DNA of 64,000 nucleotides from Nocardia thailandica NBRC 100428 (GCF_000308795.1 NZ_BAGK01000224.1:108588-172587), one strand, 5' to 3'; counted from the stretch's first letter, positions 51,375-59,872 are shown. Notes: generated from the sequence alone by a model not told the origin. Numbers and translations: made by a program.

Positions 51375-51403
51375 TTGACTCCGCGCTCTACGCTGGCGAT
51401 AAC
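51375..51403 (+). promoter_or_regulatory. Promoter of the NfeD-flotillin operon
   Basis: TTGACT (51375-51380) and GATAAC (51398-51403) are separated by 17 bases. AGAGGAG follows at 51414-51420 as the ribosome binding site. Confidence 0.6.
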
Positions 51404-51430
51404 CGGTGGGAGACAGAGGAGTTGCGCACG

Positions 51431-51652
51431 ATGATCGACCCCGTCCAGGGCCGCACGGGCACCGTCACCTCGCCGATCCGCGCCGCGGGCGCGCTCGGCG
51501 AAGTGCTGGTGGCCATCCGGGGCGGGACCGAGGTCTACCTCGCCCGGGCCACGGAGCCGATCGGCGCGGGCGAGACCGTGCTGATCGTCGAGGTGCACCC
51601 CGGACGCATCGTCGACGTCGTGCCGTGGATTCCGCTGCCCGATCAGGCCTGA
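51431..51652 (+). CDS. Short NfeD-like OB-fold protein
   Basis: A 73-residue soluble protein resembling the C-terminal beta-barrel of NfeD: GRTGTVTSPIRAAGALGEVLV, then EVYLARATEPIGAGETVLIVEVHPGRIVDVVPW. It lacks the membrane helices of full-length NfeD. NfeD-type proteins are usually encoded next to flotillins or stomatins and associate with them. Here it lies 31 bases before a flotillin gene in the same direction, which supports the call. An in-frame TTG at 51422 is too close to the Shine-Dalgarno sequence to be used. Confidence 0.75.
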   Translation: MIDPVQGRTGTVTSPIRAAGALGEVLVAIRGGTEVYLARATEPIGAGETVLIVEVHPGRIVDVVPWIPLPDQA

Positions 51653-51683
51653 GAGACAACCGAATCACGAGGGAGGGCTCACG

Positions 51684-52781
51684 TTGCTGGGCTATCACGT
51701 ACCGGACCCCGACGAAGCCATGCTGGTCAGCGGTGGCAAGAGCAAGGACAACGCCCCGTTCCGGGTGATCATCGGACGCGGCGCCTGGGTGGTGCCGCTG
51801 TTCCGCAAGGTCCGCTATCTGTCCCTGGCCATGTTCGAGGCCGAGATCTCCGAACGCTGCGTCACCAAGCAGGCCATCCAGCTCGACGTGCGCGCGGTCA
51901 TCGCGTTCAAGGTCGCCAACGACACCCAGTCCATCGTCAACGCCGCCCAGCGCTTCCTCTCCGAACAGGAGCAGGAGATGTCGGTGCTGACCGGGCGGAT
52001 CTTCTCCGGTCACCTGCGCTCCATCGTCGGCTCGATGACGGTCGAGGAGATCATCCGGGAGCGGCAGAAGCTGGCCGACGAGGTGCTGGTCGCCTCGAAG
52101 GTGGAGATGAGCAACATCGGCCTGTGGGTCGACTCGTTCCAGATCCAGTCCATCGACGACGGCAACCTCGGCTACATCAACGCCCTCGCCGCGCCGCACA
52201 ACGCCGCCGTGCAGCGGGACGCGCAGATCGCCCAGGCACAGGCGGCGATGCGCGCCGCCGAGGCCGAGCAGGAGTCGCTGCGGCGGCGGGCCGAGTACGA
52301 GCGCGAGACCTCGATCCTCAAGGCCGAGTACCAGCGCGACATCGACAAGGCCAATGCCGAAGCGGCGCAGGCGGGTCCGCTCGCCGACGCCATCGCCAAG
52401 CAGGAGGTCCTCACCGCCCAGGCCGAGCAGGCGCGCAAGGAAGCCGCGCTGCGCGAGCAGCAGCTCCAGGCCGAGGTCGTCAAACCCGCGCAGGCCGAGG
52501 CCGAACGGGTCCGCATCCTCGCCGAGGCCGAGGCCGACCGCACCCGGATCCAGGCCGAGGCCGCGGCCTCCAACAACCGCATCGCCCTGGACCAGCTGCT
52601 CATCGAACAGCTGCCCGAGATCGTCAAGCAGGCCGCGGGCGGCCTGTCCAACGCCAACCTGACCGTGCTCAACGGCCCCGACGGGGTCGGCGAGCTCGTC
52701 AACGGCATGGTCGGCCAGGGGTTGACGGTGTTCAACTCGCTGCAGAAGGCGCTGGCCAACGGGGACACCGACCCCGCGTGA
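51684..52781 (+). CDS. Flotillin/SPFH domain protein
   Basis: A 365-residue protein with an SPFH (band 7) domain at about residues 10-180, including YLSLAMFEAEISERCVTKQAIQLDVRAVIAFKV and GHLRSIVGSMTVEEII, followed by a long Ala/Glu/Arg/Gln-rich coiled coil (about 185-300) with repeated AEAE patterns. Flotillins scaffold membrane microdomains. No strong N-terminal helix is present, so membrane association must come from the SPFH domain or partners. The start is TTG 51684, supported by GAGGGAGGG seven bases upstream; no ATG fits. It follows the NfeD-like gene. Confidence 0.87.
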   Translation: MLGYHVPDPDEAMLVSGGKSKDNAPFRVIIGRGAWVVPLFRKVRYLSLAMFEAEISERCVTKQAIQLDVRAVIAFKVANDTQSIVNAAQRFLSEQEQEMSVLTGRIFSGHLRSIVGSMTVEEIIRERQKLADEVLVASKVEMSNIGLWVDSFQIQSIDDGNLGYINALAAPHNAAVQRDAQIAQAQAAMRAAEAEQESLRRRAEYERETSILKAEYQRDIDKANAEAAQAGPLADAIAKQEVLTAQAEQARKEAALREQQLQAEVVKPAQAEAERVRILAEAEADRTRIQAEAAASNNRIALDQLLIEQLPEIVKQAAGGLSNANLTVLNGPDGVGELVNGMVGQGLTVFNSLQKALANGDTDPA

Positions 52782-52788
52782 CGCGCAC

Positions 52789-52816
52789 GGCCGGACGCCA
52801 TTAACGGCGTCCGGCC
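52789..52816 (+). terminator. Terminator after the flotillin gene
   Basis: GGCCGGACGCC and GGCGTCCGGCC form a perfect 11-base-pair stem around ATTAAC, seven bases after the stop. It would separate the NfeD-flotillin message from the GRAM gene unless read through. Confidence 0.75.
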
Positions 52817-52865
52817 GCCGGTCGATCCACAGGGGCAACTCCGAGATCGACACAAGGGATGACCG

Positions 52866-53213
52866 ATGGGACTGTGGATCAGCGACCCCGCGTTCGACGC
52901 GGCCGAGAAGGTGGTCTGGCGGCAGCTGGCCAACCGCACCCAGGGCAAGCGGGCCGTGGGCGGCCGCCTCTACCTGACCTCGCGCCGCCTGCTCTTCACG
53001 CCGAACCGCCTCGACGCGGCCACCGGCGGCAGGCGCTGGGAGGTGCCGCTGGAACAGGTGCGTGGCCTCGGCCGGGAGAACCCGGACGGCGGCCTGTTCA
53101 GCGGCGGCCTGCGCACCCGGCTGCGGGTCGACACCGACACCGGGGCGGAGCTCTTCGTCGTCGGCGAGGTGGACGAGGTGATCGCCGTCCTCCAGGCGGC
53201 CCTGCCCTCGTAG
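52866..53213 (+). CDS. GRAM/PH-like domain protein
   Basis: A 115-residue protein that consists of one GRAM-like PH fold: GGRLYLTSRRLLFTPNRLDA is the typical strand-turn-strand signature, followed by WEVPLEQVRGLGR and a final helix. GRAM domains bind phosphoinositides or proteins at membranes in eukaryotes; bacterial versions are poorly characterised. It follows the flotillin gene after a terminator. A membrane-microdomain role is a guess from neighbourhood. ATG 52866 has AAGGG upstream. Confidence 0.75.
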   Translation: MGLWISDPAFDAAEKVVWRQLANRTQGKRAVGGRLYLTSRRLLFTPNRLDAATGGRRWEVPLEQVRGLGRENPDGGLFSGGLRTRLRVDTDTGAELFVVGEVDEVIAVLQAALPS

Positions 53214-53298
53214 GCGGGCGGAGGCGCGGTCCGGAAAAGGCAGCGCGCCCGGGTATCCGGCGGCCGGTGACCGCTGATGCCCTGGCGCGCGGCGGGTT

Positions 53299-54507
53299 TC
53301 AGCCCAGCGCTTGGTCCAGGTCGCCGAGGAGGTCCTCGATGTCCTCGAGACCGACCGAGATGCGGACCACGCCGTCGGACAGGCCGATCGAGGCGCGGCC
53401 CTCCGGGCCCATCGCGCGGTGGGTCGTGGTGGCGGGGTGGGTGATCAGGGTCTTCGCGTCGCCGAGGTTGTTGGAGATGTCGATGACGCGCAGGCCGTTG
53501 AGCAGTTCGAAGGCGCGCTTCTTGCCGTCGTCACCGGCGAGCTCGAAGGTGACGACGGTGCCGCCGCCGGACATCTGCGAGCGGGCCAGGTCGTACTGCG
53601 GATGCGACGCGAGGAAGGGGTACTTCACCCAGTTGACCGCGGGCTTGGACTCGAGGAATTCCGCGATGCGCAGCGCCGACCCGGTGGACTGGCGGACCCG
53701 CAGCGGCATGGTCTCGAGGCCCTTGAGCAGGGTCCAGGCGTTGAACGGGCTCAGCGCCGGACCGGTGTGGCGCATGAGGTTCTTGACCGGGCCGTCGATG
53801 TAGTCCCGCTCGCCGAGGATGGCGCCGCCGAGCACGCGACCCTGGCCGTCGATGTGCTTGGTGCCCGAGTAGACGATGACGTCGGCGCCGAGTTCGAAGC
53901 CGCGCTGGAGCAGCGGCGTGGCGAAGACGTTGTCCAGCACCACCTTCGCGCCCGCGGCGTGCGCGAGCTCGCTGACCTTGCGGACGTCGACCAGGGTCTG
54001 CATGGGGTTGGCCGGGGTCTCGAAGAACACCGCCTGGGTCGGCACCGACAGCGCCTGCTCCCACTGGTCGAGGTCGTCGCCGTCGACGAAGACGGTCTCC
54101 ACGCCCCAGCGCGGCAGGATCTCGTTGCAGACCACGAAGCACGAGCCGAACAGGCTGCGGGCGGCGACGAGCCGGTCACCGGCCTTCAGCAGCGCGCCGA
54201 GGGCGGTGAACACCGCGGACATGCCCGACGCGGTCGCGAACGCCGCCTCGGCGCCGTCGAGCAGCCGGATGCGCTCCTCGAACATGGCGACCGTCGGGTT
54301 GCCGTAGCGGGAGTAGACGAAGTGTTCCACCTCGCCGGTGAACGCGGCCTCGGCGGCCTCGGCGCTCTCGTAGACGAAACCCGAGGTCAGGTACAGGGCC
54401 TCGGAGGTCTCCTCGAAACCGGAGCGGCGCAGGCCGCCGCGCACGCCGAGCGTGGCCGGGCCGACGCCCTCGGGCAGCGGCTTGTCGAACGAACCACCGG
54501 TGATCAT
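53299..54507 (-). CDS. metZ: O-succinylhomoserine sulfhydrylase
   Basis: A 402-residue PLP enzyme of the Cys/Met metabolism family that makes homocysteine from O-succinyl (or O-acetyl) homoserine and sulfide. The PLP lysine lies in VIYSGTKHIDGQGR, preceded by KVVLDNVFATPLLQRG, and SRYGNPTVAMFEERI is the N-terminal PLP-phosphate region of the partner subunit. AGGAGGAG precedes ATG 54507. The rhodanese gene lies 25 bases upstream in the same operon, as Rv0390-Rv0391 do in M. tuberculosis. The whole operon is behind a SAM-IV riboswitch, which fixes the role in methionine synthesis. Confidence 0.94.
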   Translation of the reverse strand: MITGGSFDKPLPEGVGPATLGVRGGLRRSGFEETSEALYLTSGFVYESAEAAEAAFTGEVEHFVYSRYGNPTVAMFEERIRLLDGAEAAFATASGMSAVFTALGALLKAGDRLVAARSLFGSCFVVCNEILPRWGVETVFVDGDDLDQWEQALSVPTQAVFFETPANPMQTLVDVRKVSELAHAAGAKVVLDNVFATPLLQRGFELGADVIVYSGTKHIDGQGRVLGGAILGERDYIDGPVKNLMRHTGPALSPFNAWTLLKGLETMPLRVRQSTGSALRIAEFLESKPAVNWVKYPFLASHPQYDLARSQMSGGGTVVTFELAGDDGKKRAFELLNGLRVIDISNNLGDAKTLITHPATTTHRAMGPEGRASIGLSDGVVRISVGLEDIEDLLGDLDQALG

Positions 54508-54532
54508 CGTGCGTCTCCTCCTGGCTTCGCGC

Positions 54533-54952
54533 TCAGTCCTGCTGCTTCCAGGGCAGCCCGACCGCGCGCCAGCCCACCGCGCCGCGGTTGCCGAAGGCGT
54601 CGAGCCCACCCTCGAACCCGTCGAGGACGTTGTAGGACGGGGCGATGCCCGCCGCGGTCGCCAGGGTGGCCGCGTGCGCGGAGCGCTGGCCGGACCGACA
54701 CAGGAACACCACCGGGGCGTCGGCGGAGCGCTCGCCCAGCGCGGCGGCGAGCTGTTCGCCGAAGGCCGGATTGCGGGCCCCGGTGCCGTCGACCCACTCG
54801 ATGAAGTGCGCGGGACGATCGAGGGAACTGGTGTCGGGGATGCCGATGGTCGCCCATTCGCCCTCGGTGCGCACGTCGACCAGGACGGCCTCGGGGTGGT
54901 CGCGCAGGATCTCCCACGCGCGTTCGGGGGTGATGTCGCCGGCGTACGTCAT
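54533..54952 (-). CDS. Rhodanese-like sulfurtransferase
   Basis: A 139-residue single-domain rhodanese. The active-site loop begins with Cys in VVFLCRSGQRSAHAA (about residues 83-97), and AVLVDVRTEGEWATIGIPDTSSL is the N-terminal CH2A-type region. It probably handles sulfane sulfur or sulfide for the downstream MetZ step. AGGAGG lies eight bases before ATG 54952. Longer in-frame readings to 55150 pass through the riboswitch and are rejected. Confidence 0.9.
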   Translation of the reverse strand: MTYAGDITPERAWEILRDHPEAVLVDVRTEGEWATIGIPDTSSLDRPAHFIEWVDGTGARNPAFGEQLAAALGERSADAPVVFLCRSGQRSAHAATLATAAGIAPSYNVLDGFEGGLDAFGNRGAVGWRAVGLPWKQQD

Positions 54953-55002
54953 GCTCTTACCTCCTGGAATCCGCACTTGCCGTGCCCGGATGTGGTCACA
55001 CG

Positions 55003-55085
55003 GCCTGGTCGTCACCCGGAGCACCCCACCGCGGAGGAGGGTTGCCGGCCAGCGAGCCGGGGCTTGGCGCTGGCACTCATGACCT
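55003..55085 (-). ncRNA. SAM-IV riboswitch
   Basis: On the minus strand the leader of the rhodanese-metZ operon reads GGTCATGAGTGCCAGCG, then CAAGCCCCGGCTCGCTGG, CCGGCAACCCTCC, GCGGTGGGGTGC and CCGGGTGACGACC. This is the SAM-IV consensus: P1 closes GGTC(AT) with GACC, P2 pairs CCAGCG/CGCTGG, and the conserved GCAACCCTCC and GTGGGGTGC form P3/P4 and the pseudoknot. SAM-IV aptamers are found in actinobacteria before methionine and sulfur genes. SAM binding should shut off metZ expression, by translation or transcription; the AGGAGG lies about 40 bases downstream. Confidence 0.92.
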
Positions 55086-55090
55086 GCGAA

Positions 55091-55122
55091 TAAATTTGCC
55101 TGCCCGACCGGCACGCTGTCAA
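55091..55122 (-). promoter_or_regulatory. Promoter upstream of the SAM-IV riboswitch
   Basis: TTGACA (minus strand 55122-55117) is a consensus -35; CAAATT or AAATTT about 18-19 bases on is an AT-rich -10. Transcription would start just before the aptamer. Confidence 0.6.
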
Positions 55123-55128
55123 ACAGTG

Positions 55129-55587
55129 CTAGAAGGTGCAGACCAGCCATTTGCCGTCGGTGCGGGTCAGCGTCCAGGTGGCGGTGGACTCGGCGCCGTC
55201 GACACGCACGGTCACGTCGATCTTGGCCTTGTCGCCGTTGACCGACGCGTTCGAGAAGCCTTGCTTCTCAACGGTCTTGCCCGGAGCCGCGCCGCCCAGC
55301 TTCGCCGAGAGGCCCGACTTCTCCTCGTCGAAGCCGGGGCAGGCCACACCCTGCGGCGGGCGGGCGTCGGTGCGGCCGCGCGCGTCGAGGTAGTTGGTGA
55401 CCGCGGCGGCCAGCCGGTCGGCCTCTGTGACATTTTTCTCAGCGGGAGAGAAAATGCCGCCGAGCACGATGGCCAGCAGCACGATGACCGCCACGATTGC
55501 CGCGGCGACGAACGGGGCGATCGACCGCTTGTCGGTCTGATCCACCACGATGGGCTGGTCGTCGTCCTCGTTGCGCGATGCACTCAT
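55129..55587 (-). CDS. Membrane-anchored DUF4333-like protein
   Basis: A 152-residue protein with an acidic cytoplasmic N-terminus, one transmembrane helix (about residues 25-47, FVAAAIVAVIVLLAIVLGGIF) and an external domain with the pattern GVACPGF and a final WLVCTF. The two conserved cysteines and the terminal strand resemble the DUF4333 family of actinobacterial surface proteins. Function is unknown. It ends six bases upstream of the -35 of the SAM-IV promoter. Confidence 0.7.
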   Translation of the reverse strand: MSASRNEDDDQPIVVDQTDKRSIAPFVAAAIVAVIVLLAIVLGGIFSPAEKNVTEADRLAAAVTNYLDARGRTDARPPQGVACPGFDEEKSGLSAKLGGAAPGKTVEKQGFSNASVNGDKAKIDVTVRVDGAESTATWTLTRTDGKWLVCTF

Positions 55588-55702
55588 GCTGTAATCCTCT
55601 CAGCAGGTGCGGGCGGCCTCCCGGATCGGTCCCCGGGGCCGTACGTAGAATCGCCTGCATGCGGCCTGCTACCGGAACCCCCGGGAGCCGTCCAGACGGC
55701 CG

Positions 55703-55721
55703 CCAACTTAGCCTAAGCTAA
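55703..55721 (+). promoter_or_regulatory. IdeR/DtxR-like iron box upstream of fprA
   Basis: CCAACTTAGCCTAAGCTAA matches 14 of 19 positions of TTAGGTTAGSCTAACCTAA, with the right half almost perfect. It lies 43 bases before fprA ATG, in the promoter region, and stands out as AT-rich. Iron-dependent repression of fprA is the implied effect. Confidence 0.6.
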
Positions 55722-55763
55722 GAAGAGGCCCACACCGTTTTCGAACTGAAGGTGCGCGTAAAG

Positions 55764-57149
55764 ATGACCGAACAGAGTGCCACTCGCCCGCTTCGCATCG
55801 CGATCGTGGGCGCCGGACCGGCCGGGATCTACGCCGCCGACGCCCTGATGAAGTCCGATGCCGACGTGTCGATCGACCTCTACGAGCGTATGCCCGCGCC
55901 GTTCGGCCTGATCCGCTACGGCGTGGCGCCGGACCACCCGCGGATCAAGGGCATCATCACCGCCCTGCACAAGGTCCTGGACAAGGACCAGGTCCGTCTG
56001 CTCGGCAACATCGACTACGGCAGCGACATCACCCTCGACGATCTGCGCCGCTTCTACGACGCGGTCATCTTCTCCACCGGCGCCAACGCCGACCGCGCCC
56101 TCCCGATCCCGGGCATCGACCTGGACGGCTCGTACGGCGCCGCCGACTTCGTGTCCTGGTACGACGGGCACCCCGACGTGCCGCGCACCTGGCCGCTCGA
56201 CGCGGAGAAGGTCGCCGTGCTCGGCGTCGGCAACGTCGCCCTCGACGTGGCGCGCGTGCTCGCCAAGACCGGCGACGAGCTGCTGCCGACCGAGATCCCG
56301 CCGAACGTCTACAACGGCCTCAAGGCCAACAAGGCCGTCGAGGTCCACGTGTTCGGCCGCCGCGGACCGGCGCAGGCCAAGTTCACCCCCCTCGAGCTGC
56401 GCGAACTCGACCACTCGCCGACGATCGAGGTCATCGTCGACCCCGAGGACATCGACTACGACGAGGGCTCGGAGGCGGCGCGCCGCAACTCCAAGCAGGT
56501 CGACATGGTCGCCAACACCCTCGAGCAGTGGGCCATCCGCGACCACGGCGACCGCCCGCACAAGCTGTTCCTGCACTTCTTCGAGTCGCCCGCCGAGATC
56601 CTCGGCGAGGACGGCAAGGTGGTCGGCCTCAAGACCGAGCGCACCCAGCTCGACGGCACCGGCAACGTCAAGGGCACCGGCGAGTTCAAGCAGTGGGACG
56701 TGCAGGCGATCTACCGCGCCGTCGGCTACCTGTCGCAGAACATCAACCAGCTGCCGTTCGACGACCAGGCGGGCACCGTGCCCAACGAGGCCGGTCGCGT
56801 GATCGCCGACGAGAGCGCCGAGGGCGACGCCCGCTTCATGCCCGCCACCTACGTCACCGGCTGGATCAAGCGCGGCCCGGTCGGCCTCATCGGCCACACC
56901 AAGGGCGACGCGAACGAGACCATCGCCTGCCTGCTCGACGACGCCAAGGACTTCACCCCGGCCGAGAGCCCGGAGCCCGAGGCCGTCATCGAGTTCCTCG
57001 AGGGCAAGGGCATCCCGTTCACCACCTGGGCCGGCTGGTACCGCCTCGACGCCCACGAGCGCGCCCTCGGCGAGCCGGAGGGCCGTGAGCGCGTGAAGGT
57101 CGTCGAGCGCGAGGACATGCTGCGCGCCAGCGAGCCGCACAAGGTCTAG
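55764..57149 (+). CDS. fprA: NADPH-ferredoxin reductase FprA (adrenodoxin reductase-like)
   Basis: A 461-residue flavoprotein that passes electrons from NADPH to ferredoxins. The FAD-binding IAIVGAGPAGIYAADAL motif is at residues 12-28, the NADP-binding VAVLGVGNVALDVARVL follows near 150, and GWIKRGPVGLIGHTKGDANETIACL is the adrenodoxin-reductase signature. The length is close to mycobacterial FprA (456). It partners with ferredoxins for P450s and other oxygenases. GAAGG lies upstream of ATG 55764. The iron box suggests induction in low iron. Confidence 0.94.
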   Translation: MTEQSATRPLRIAIVGAGPAGIYAADALMKSDADVSIDLYERMPAPFGLIRYGVAPDHPRIKGIITALHKVLDKDQVRLLGNIDYGSDITLDDLRRFYDAVIFSTGANADRALPIPGIDLDGSYGAADFVSWYDGHPDVPRTWPLDAEKVAVLGVGNVALDVARVLAKTGDELLPTEIPPNVYNGLKANKAVEVHVFGRRGPAQAKFTPLELRELDHSPTIEVIVDPEDIDYDEGSEAARRNSKQVDMVANTLEQWAIRDHGDRPHKLFLHFFESPAEILGEDGKVVGLKTERTQLDGTGNVKGTGEFKQWDVQAIYRAVGYLSQNINQLPFDDQAGTVPNEAGRVIADESAEGDARFMPATYVTGWIKRGPVGLIGHTKGDANETIACLLDDAKDFTPAESPEPEAVIEFLEGKGIPFTTWAGWYRLDAHERALGEPEGRERVKVVEREDMLRASEPHKV

Positions 57150-57184
57150 CCCGGACCCGTCCGGCGGTAGAGAGATATCCCACC

Positions 57185-57219
57185 CTCGGGAGCCGATCAC
57201 CTGGTGATCGGCTCCCGAG
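57185..57219 (+). terminator. Strong hairpin terminator after fprA
   Basis: A perfect 16-base-pair stem (57185-57200 with 57204-57219) around the loop CTG, 36 bases after the fprA stop. Confidence 0.8.
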
Positions 57220-57279
57220 GCGTTTCACACACCGGTACTCCCGGTACCGGTCGGCGGCGACTCGAGGCATTCTGTACCG

Positions 57280-58149
57280 GTGTTCGATGCCCACGTCCAC
57301 ATCATCGATCCGCGGTTCCCGCTGATCGAGAACGAAGGCTACCTGCCGCAGCCCTACACCATCGCCGACTACCGAAACCGGATGGCGCAGTTCGACATCC
57401 ACGGTGGCGCGGTGGTCTCCGCGTCCTTCCAGGGCTCGGACCAGACCTACCTGACGGCGGCGCTGGCCGAGCTCGGACCCGGCTGGGTCGGCGTGACCCG
57501 GCTGCGCCCCGGCGCCACCGACGCCGAGATCCTGGAGCTGGACCGCGCGGGCGTGCGCGCCCTGCGTTTCAACCTCAAGCGCGCCGCCGCCGACATCGCC
57601 GAGATGACGCTGCAGGCCCTGCGCGCCCACGAACTGGCGGGCTGGCACGTGGAGCTCTACGTCGACGGCACGATGCTCGCCTCGCTGAACCCGGTGATCT
57701 CCAAGCTGCCCGCGTTGTCGATCGATCACCTGGGGATGTCGTCGGAGGGCCTGCCCTTCCTGCTCGACCTCGTCGACCGCGGCGCGAAGGTCAAGGCGAC
57801 CGGCTTCGGCCGGGTCGACCTCGACATCGCCGACACGCTGCGCCGGATCCACACCGTCAACCCCGGCGCGCTGATGTTCGGCACCGACCTGCCCGGCACC
57901 CGGGCGGGCCGCCCGTTCGCCGACGCCGACGTCGACCTGATCTGCCAGGTGGTCGGCGACGACCTGTACGCGGTGCTCGAGGACAACGCCCGCGCGCACT
58001 ACCGGCTGCCCGCCCGGCACCGGCCCGACGACGCCGACCCGATGCCGACCCGCCCGCTGCGCCCGGTGGATCAGCCGACGCTGCCCATTCCGCGCAACCA
58101 GCTGCCGGACGCGAGCCGGACCCGCCCGCTGCCGATCATCGAGCCCTAG
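57280..58149 (+). CDS. Amidohydrolase family 2 metal-dependent hydrolase
   Basis: A 289-residue TIM-barrel protein. FDAHVHIID at the start gives the HxH metal ligands, LSIDHLGM near residue 148 gives the next His, and MFGTDLPGTR near 205 gives the catalytic Asp. These are the hallmarks of the ACMSD/PDC-type amidohydrolase family (lactone hydrolases, decarboxylases). Residues after 250 form a Pro/Arg-rich tail. The GTG start has CATTCT six bases upstream, a weak leaderless -10. Its stop overlaps that of the DUF456 gene in CTAG. Confidence 0.85.
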   Translation: MFDAHVHIIDPRFPLIENEGYLPQPYTIADYRNRMAQFDIHGGAVVSASFQGSDQTYLTAALAELGPGWVGVTRLRPGATDAEILELDRAGVRALRFNLKRAAADIAEMTLQALRAHELAGWHVELYVDGTMLASLNPVISKLPALSIDHLGMSSEGLPFLLDLVDRGAKVKATGFGRVDLDIADTLRRIHTVNPGALMFGTDLPGTRAGRPFADADVDLICQVVGDDLYAVLEDNARAHYRLPARHRPDDADPMPTRPLRPVDQPTLPIPRNQLPDASRTRPLPIIEP

Positions 58150-58628
58150 GTCAACGCGGCGCCGGTGAGCCAGACACCCGCGGCGACCAGCGCGCCGAAC
58201 AACTCGACCAGCATGGACAGCCCGACGCCCTTCAGCGCGTGCACGGTCGCGGGCCACGCCCGGTCGTTGGTCTTCAGGCGATAGAGCTCGGCCAGGTACA
58301 CGCCGAGCACGAAGCCGATGAACAGCCCGACGACCGGCACGACGAAGAACCCGACGACACCGACCAGCGCGCCGAAGATCAGAGCGCGGTTGGAGACTCC
58401 CGCCTCACGCATCCGCTTCCCCGGCCAGGTGTACTTGACCACCGCCGAGACGGCCAGCGCCACCGTGGCGACGGCGAACACCGTCCACGCGCCGGTACCG
58501 CCGGTCAGGATGGCCCAGACCAGGATCGCGCCGAAGATCAGGACGACGCCCGGCAGAATCGGTACGATCACCCCCACCAGACCGATCAGAATGACGAGGC
58601 CGACGAGGACCTCTCCCCACACGCTCAC
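58146..58628 (-). CDS. DUF456 membrane protein
   Basis: A 160-residue protein with about five hydrophobic helices and the glycine-rich VGVIVPILPGVVLIFGAI and VGFFVVPVVGLFIGFVLGVYLAEL segments typical of the DUF456 family. No function is established for the family. GGAGGAA lies seven bases before GTG 58628. An in-frame GTG two codons later is an alternative start. Confidence 0.8.
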   Translation of the reverse strand: MSVWGEVLVGLVILIGLVGVIVPILPGVVLIFGAILVWAILTGGTGAWTVFAVATVALAVSAVVKYTWPGKRMREAGVSNRALIFGALVGVVGFFVVPVVGLFIGFVLGVYLAELYRLKTNDRAWPATVHALKGVGLSMLVELFGALVAAGVWLTGAALT

Positions 58629-58769
58629 TACCGTGTTCCTCCCGTTGCCGCGCCCGGTCGCGCTCCCCTCGAATTCTGCCTACCGGAGACGACGTTCGCT
58701 CGCCTCGGGCGCGACCGGACGCTATTGTCAGGTTGTCAATACTGTTCGACGACGAACTGAGGTCTAGGC

Positions 58770-59867
58770 GTGAGCACGGAGTCCACCGCCAAGCAAGGTC
58801 CCCTGGCCGGTATCCGAGTGGTCGAGCTGGCCGGTATCGGGCCGGGCCCGCATGCCGCCCTGCTGCTGGCCGATCTGGGCGCCGACGTCGTCCGGGTGCA
58901 GCGGCCCCGCCAGCTCCCCGGCTTCCTGGAGCGGCCGCAGTGGCGTGGGCGCACGATCGTCGAGGCCGACCTGAAGAACCCCGACGACATCGCGAAGGTG
59001 CTCGGCCTCATCGAGAAGGCCGACGTCCTGATCGAGGGCTTCCGGCCGGGCGTCACCGAGCGGATGGGCCTCGGCCCCGACGACGCGCTGGCCCGCAACC
59101 CGCGCCTGGTCTACGGCCGCATGACCGGCTGGGGCCAGTACGGCCCGATGGCCGACCGCGCGGGCCACGACATCAACTACATCTCGCTGACCGGCATCCT
59201 CAACGCGATCGGCCGCAAGGGCGAGAAGCCGGTGCCGCCGCTGAACATGGTCGGCGACTTCGGCGGCGGGTCGATGTTCCTCGTGTTCGGCATCCTGGCC
59301 GCGCTGGTGGAGCGCCAGACGTCGGGCAAGGGCCAGGTCATCGACGCGGCCATGATCGACGGCGCGCTGGCGCTGTCGCACATGATCTGGGGCTTCCGCG
59401 GCGTCGGGCTGTGGAAGGACGAGCGCGGCACCAACCTGCTCGACACCGGCATGGCTTTCTACGACACCTACGAGACCTCCGACGGCAAGTACATGGCCGT
59501 CGGCGCCATCGAACCGCAGTTCTACGAGCAGCTGCTGGCCGGCCTGGAGATCAACCCCGAGGGCCTCCCCCAGCAGATCGACCCGGACGGCCAGGAGCAG
59601 CTGCGCAAGCTCTTCGCCGACAAGTTCAAGACCAAGACCCGCGACGAGTGGACCGCGATCTTCGAGGGCACCGACGCCTGCACCACCCCGGTGCTGACGC
59701 TGACCGAGGCCACCGAGAACGAGCACATCAAGGCCCGCGAGGGCCTGGTGGAGATCGAGGAGGTCGTCCAGCACGCCCCCGCGCCGCGCTTCTCCCGCAC
59801 CCCGGCGGGCACGCCGTCGGCGCCGCCCACCGAGGCGACGCCGATCGACGCCGTCTGGGCGGACTGA
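58770..59867 (+). CDS. mcr: Alpha-methylacyl-CoA racemase
   Basis: A 365-residue class III CoA-transferase fold protein that inverts the 2-methyl stereocentre of acyl-CoAs, needed in beta-oxidation of sterol side chains and branched acids. The catalytic residues of M. tuberculosis MCR (His126, Asp156, Glu241) are all present with a constant offset of seven: His133 (AGHDINYI), Asp163 (GDFGGGSM) and Glu248. This separates it from true CoA-transferases of the family. GTG 58770 is preceded by GAGGT. It terminates at a strong hairpin shared with the convergent MocR gene. Confidence 0.92.
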   Translation: MSTESTAKQGPLAGIRVVELAGIGPGPHAALLLADLGADVVRVQRPRQLPGFLERPQWRGRTIVEADLKNPDDIAKVLGLIEKADVLIEGFRPGVTERMGLGPDDALARNPRLVYGRMTGWGQYGPMADRAGHDINYISLTGILNAIGRKGEKPVPPLNMVGDFGGGSMFLVFGILAALVERQTSGKGQVIDAAMIDGALALSHMIWGFRGVGLWKDERGTNLLDTGMAFYDTYETSDGKYMAVGAIEPQFYEQLLAGLEINPEGLPQQIDPDGQEQLRKLFADKFKTKTRDEWTAIFEGTDACTTPVLTLTEATENEHIKAREGLVEIEEVVQHAPAPRFSRTPAGTPSAPPTEATPIDAVWAD

Positions 59868-59872
59868 GGTCT

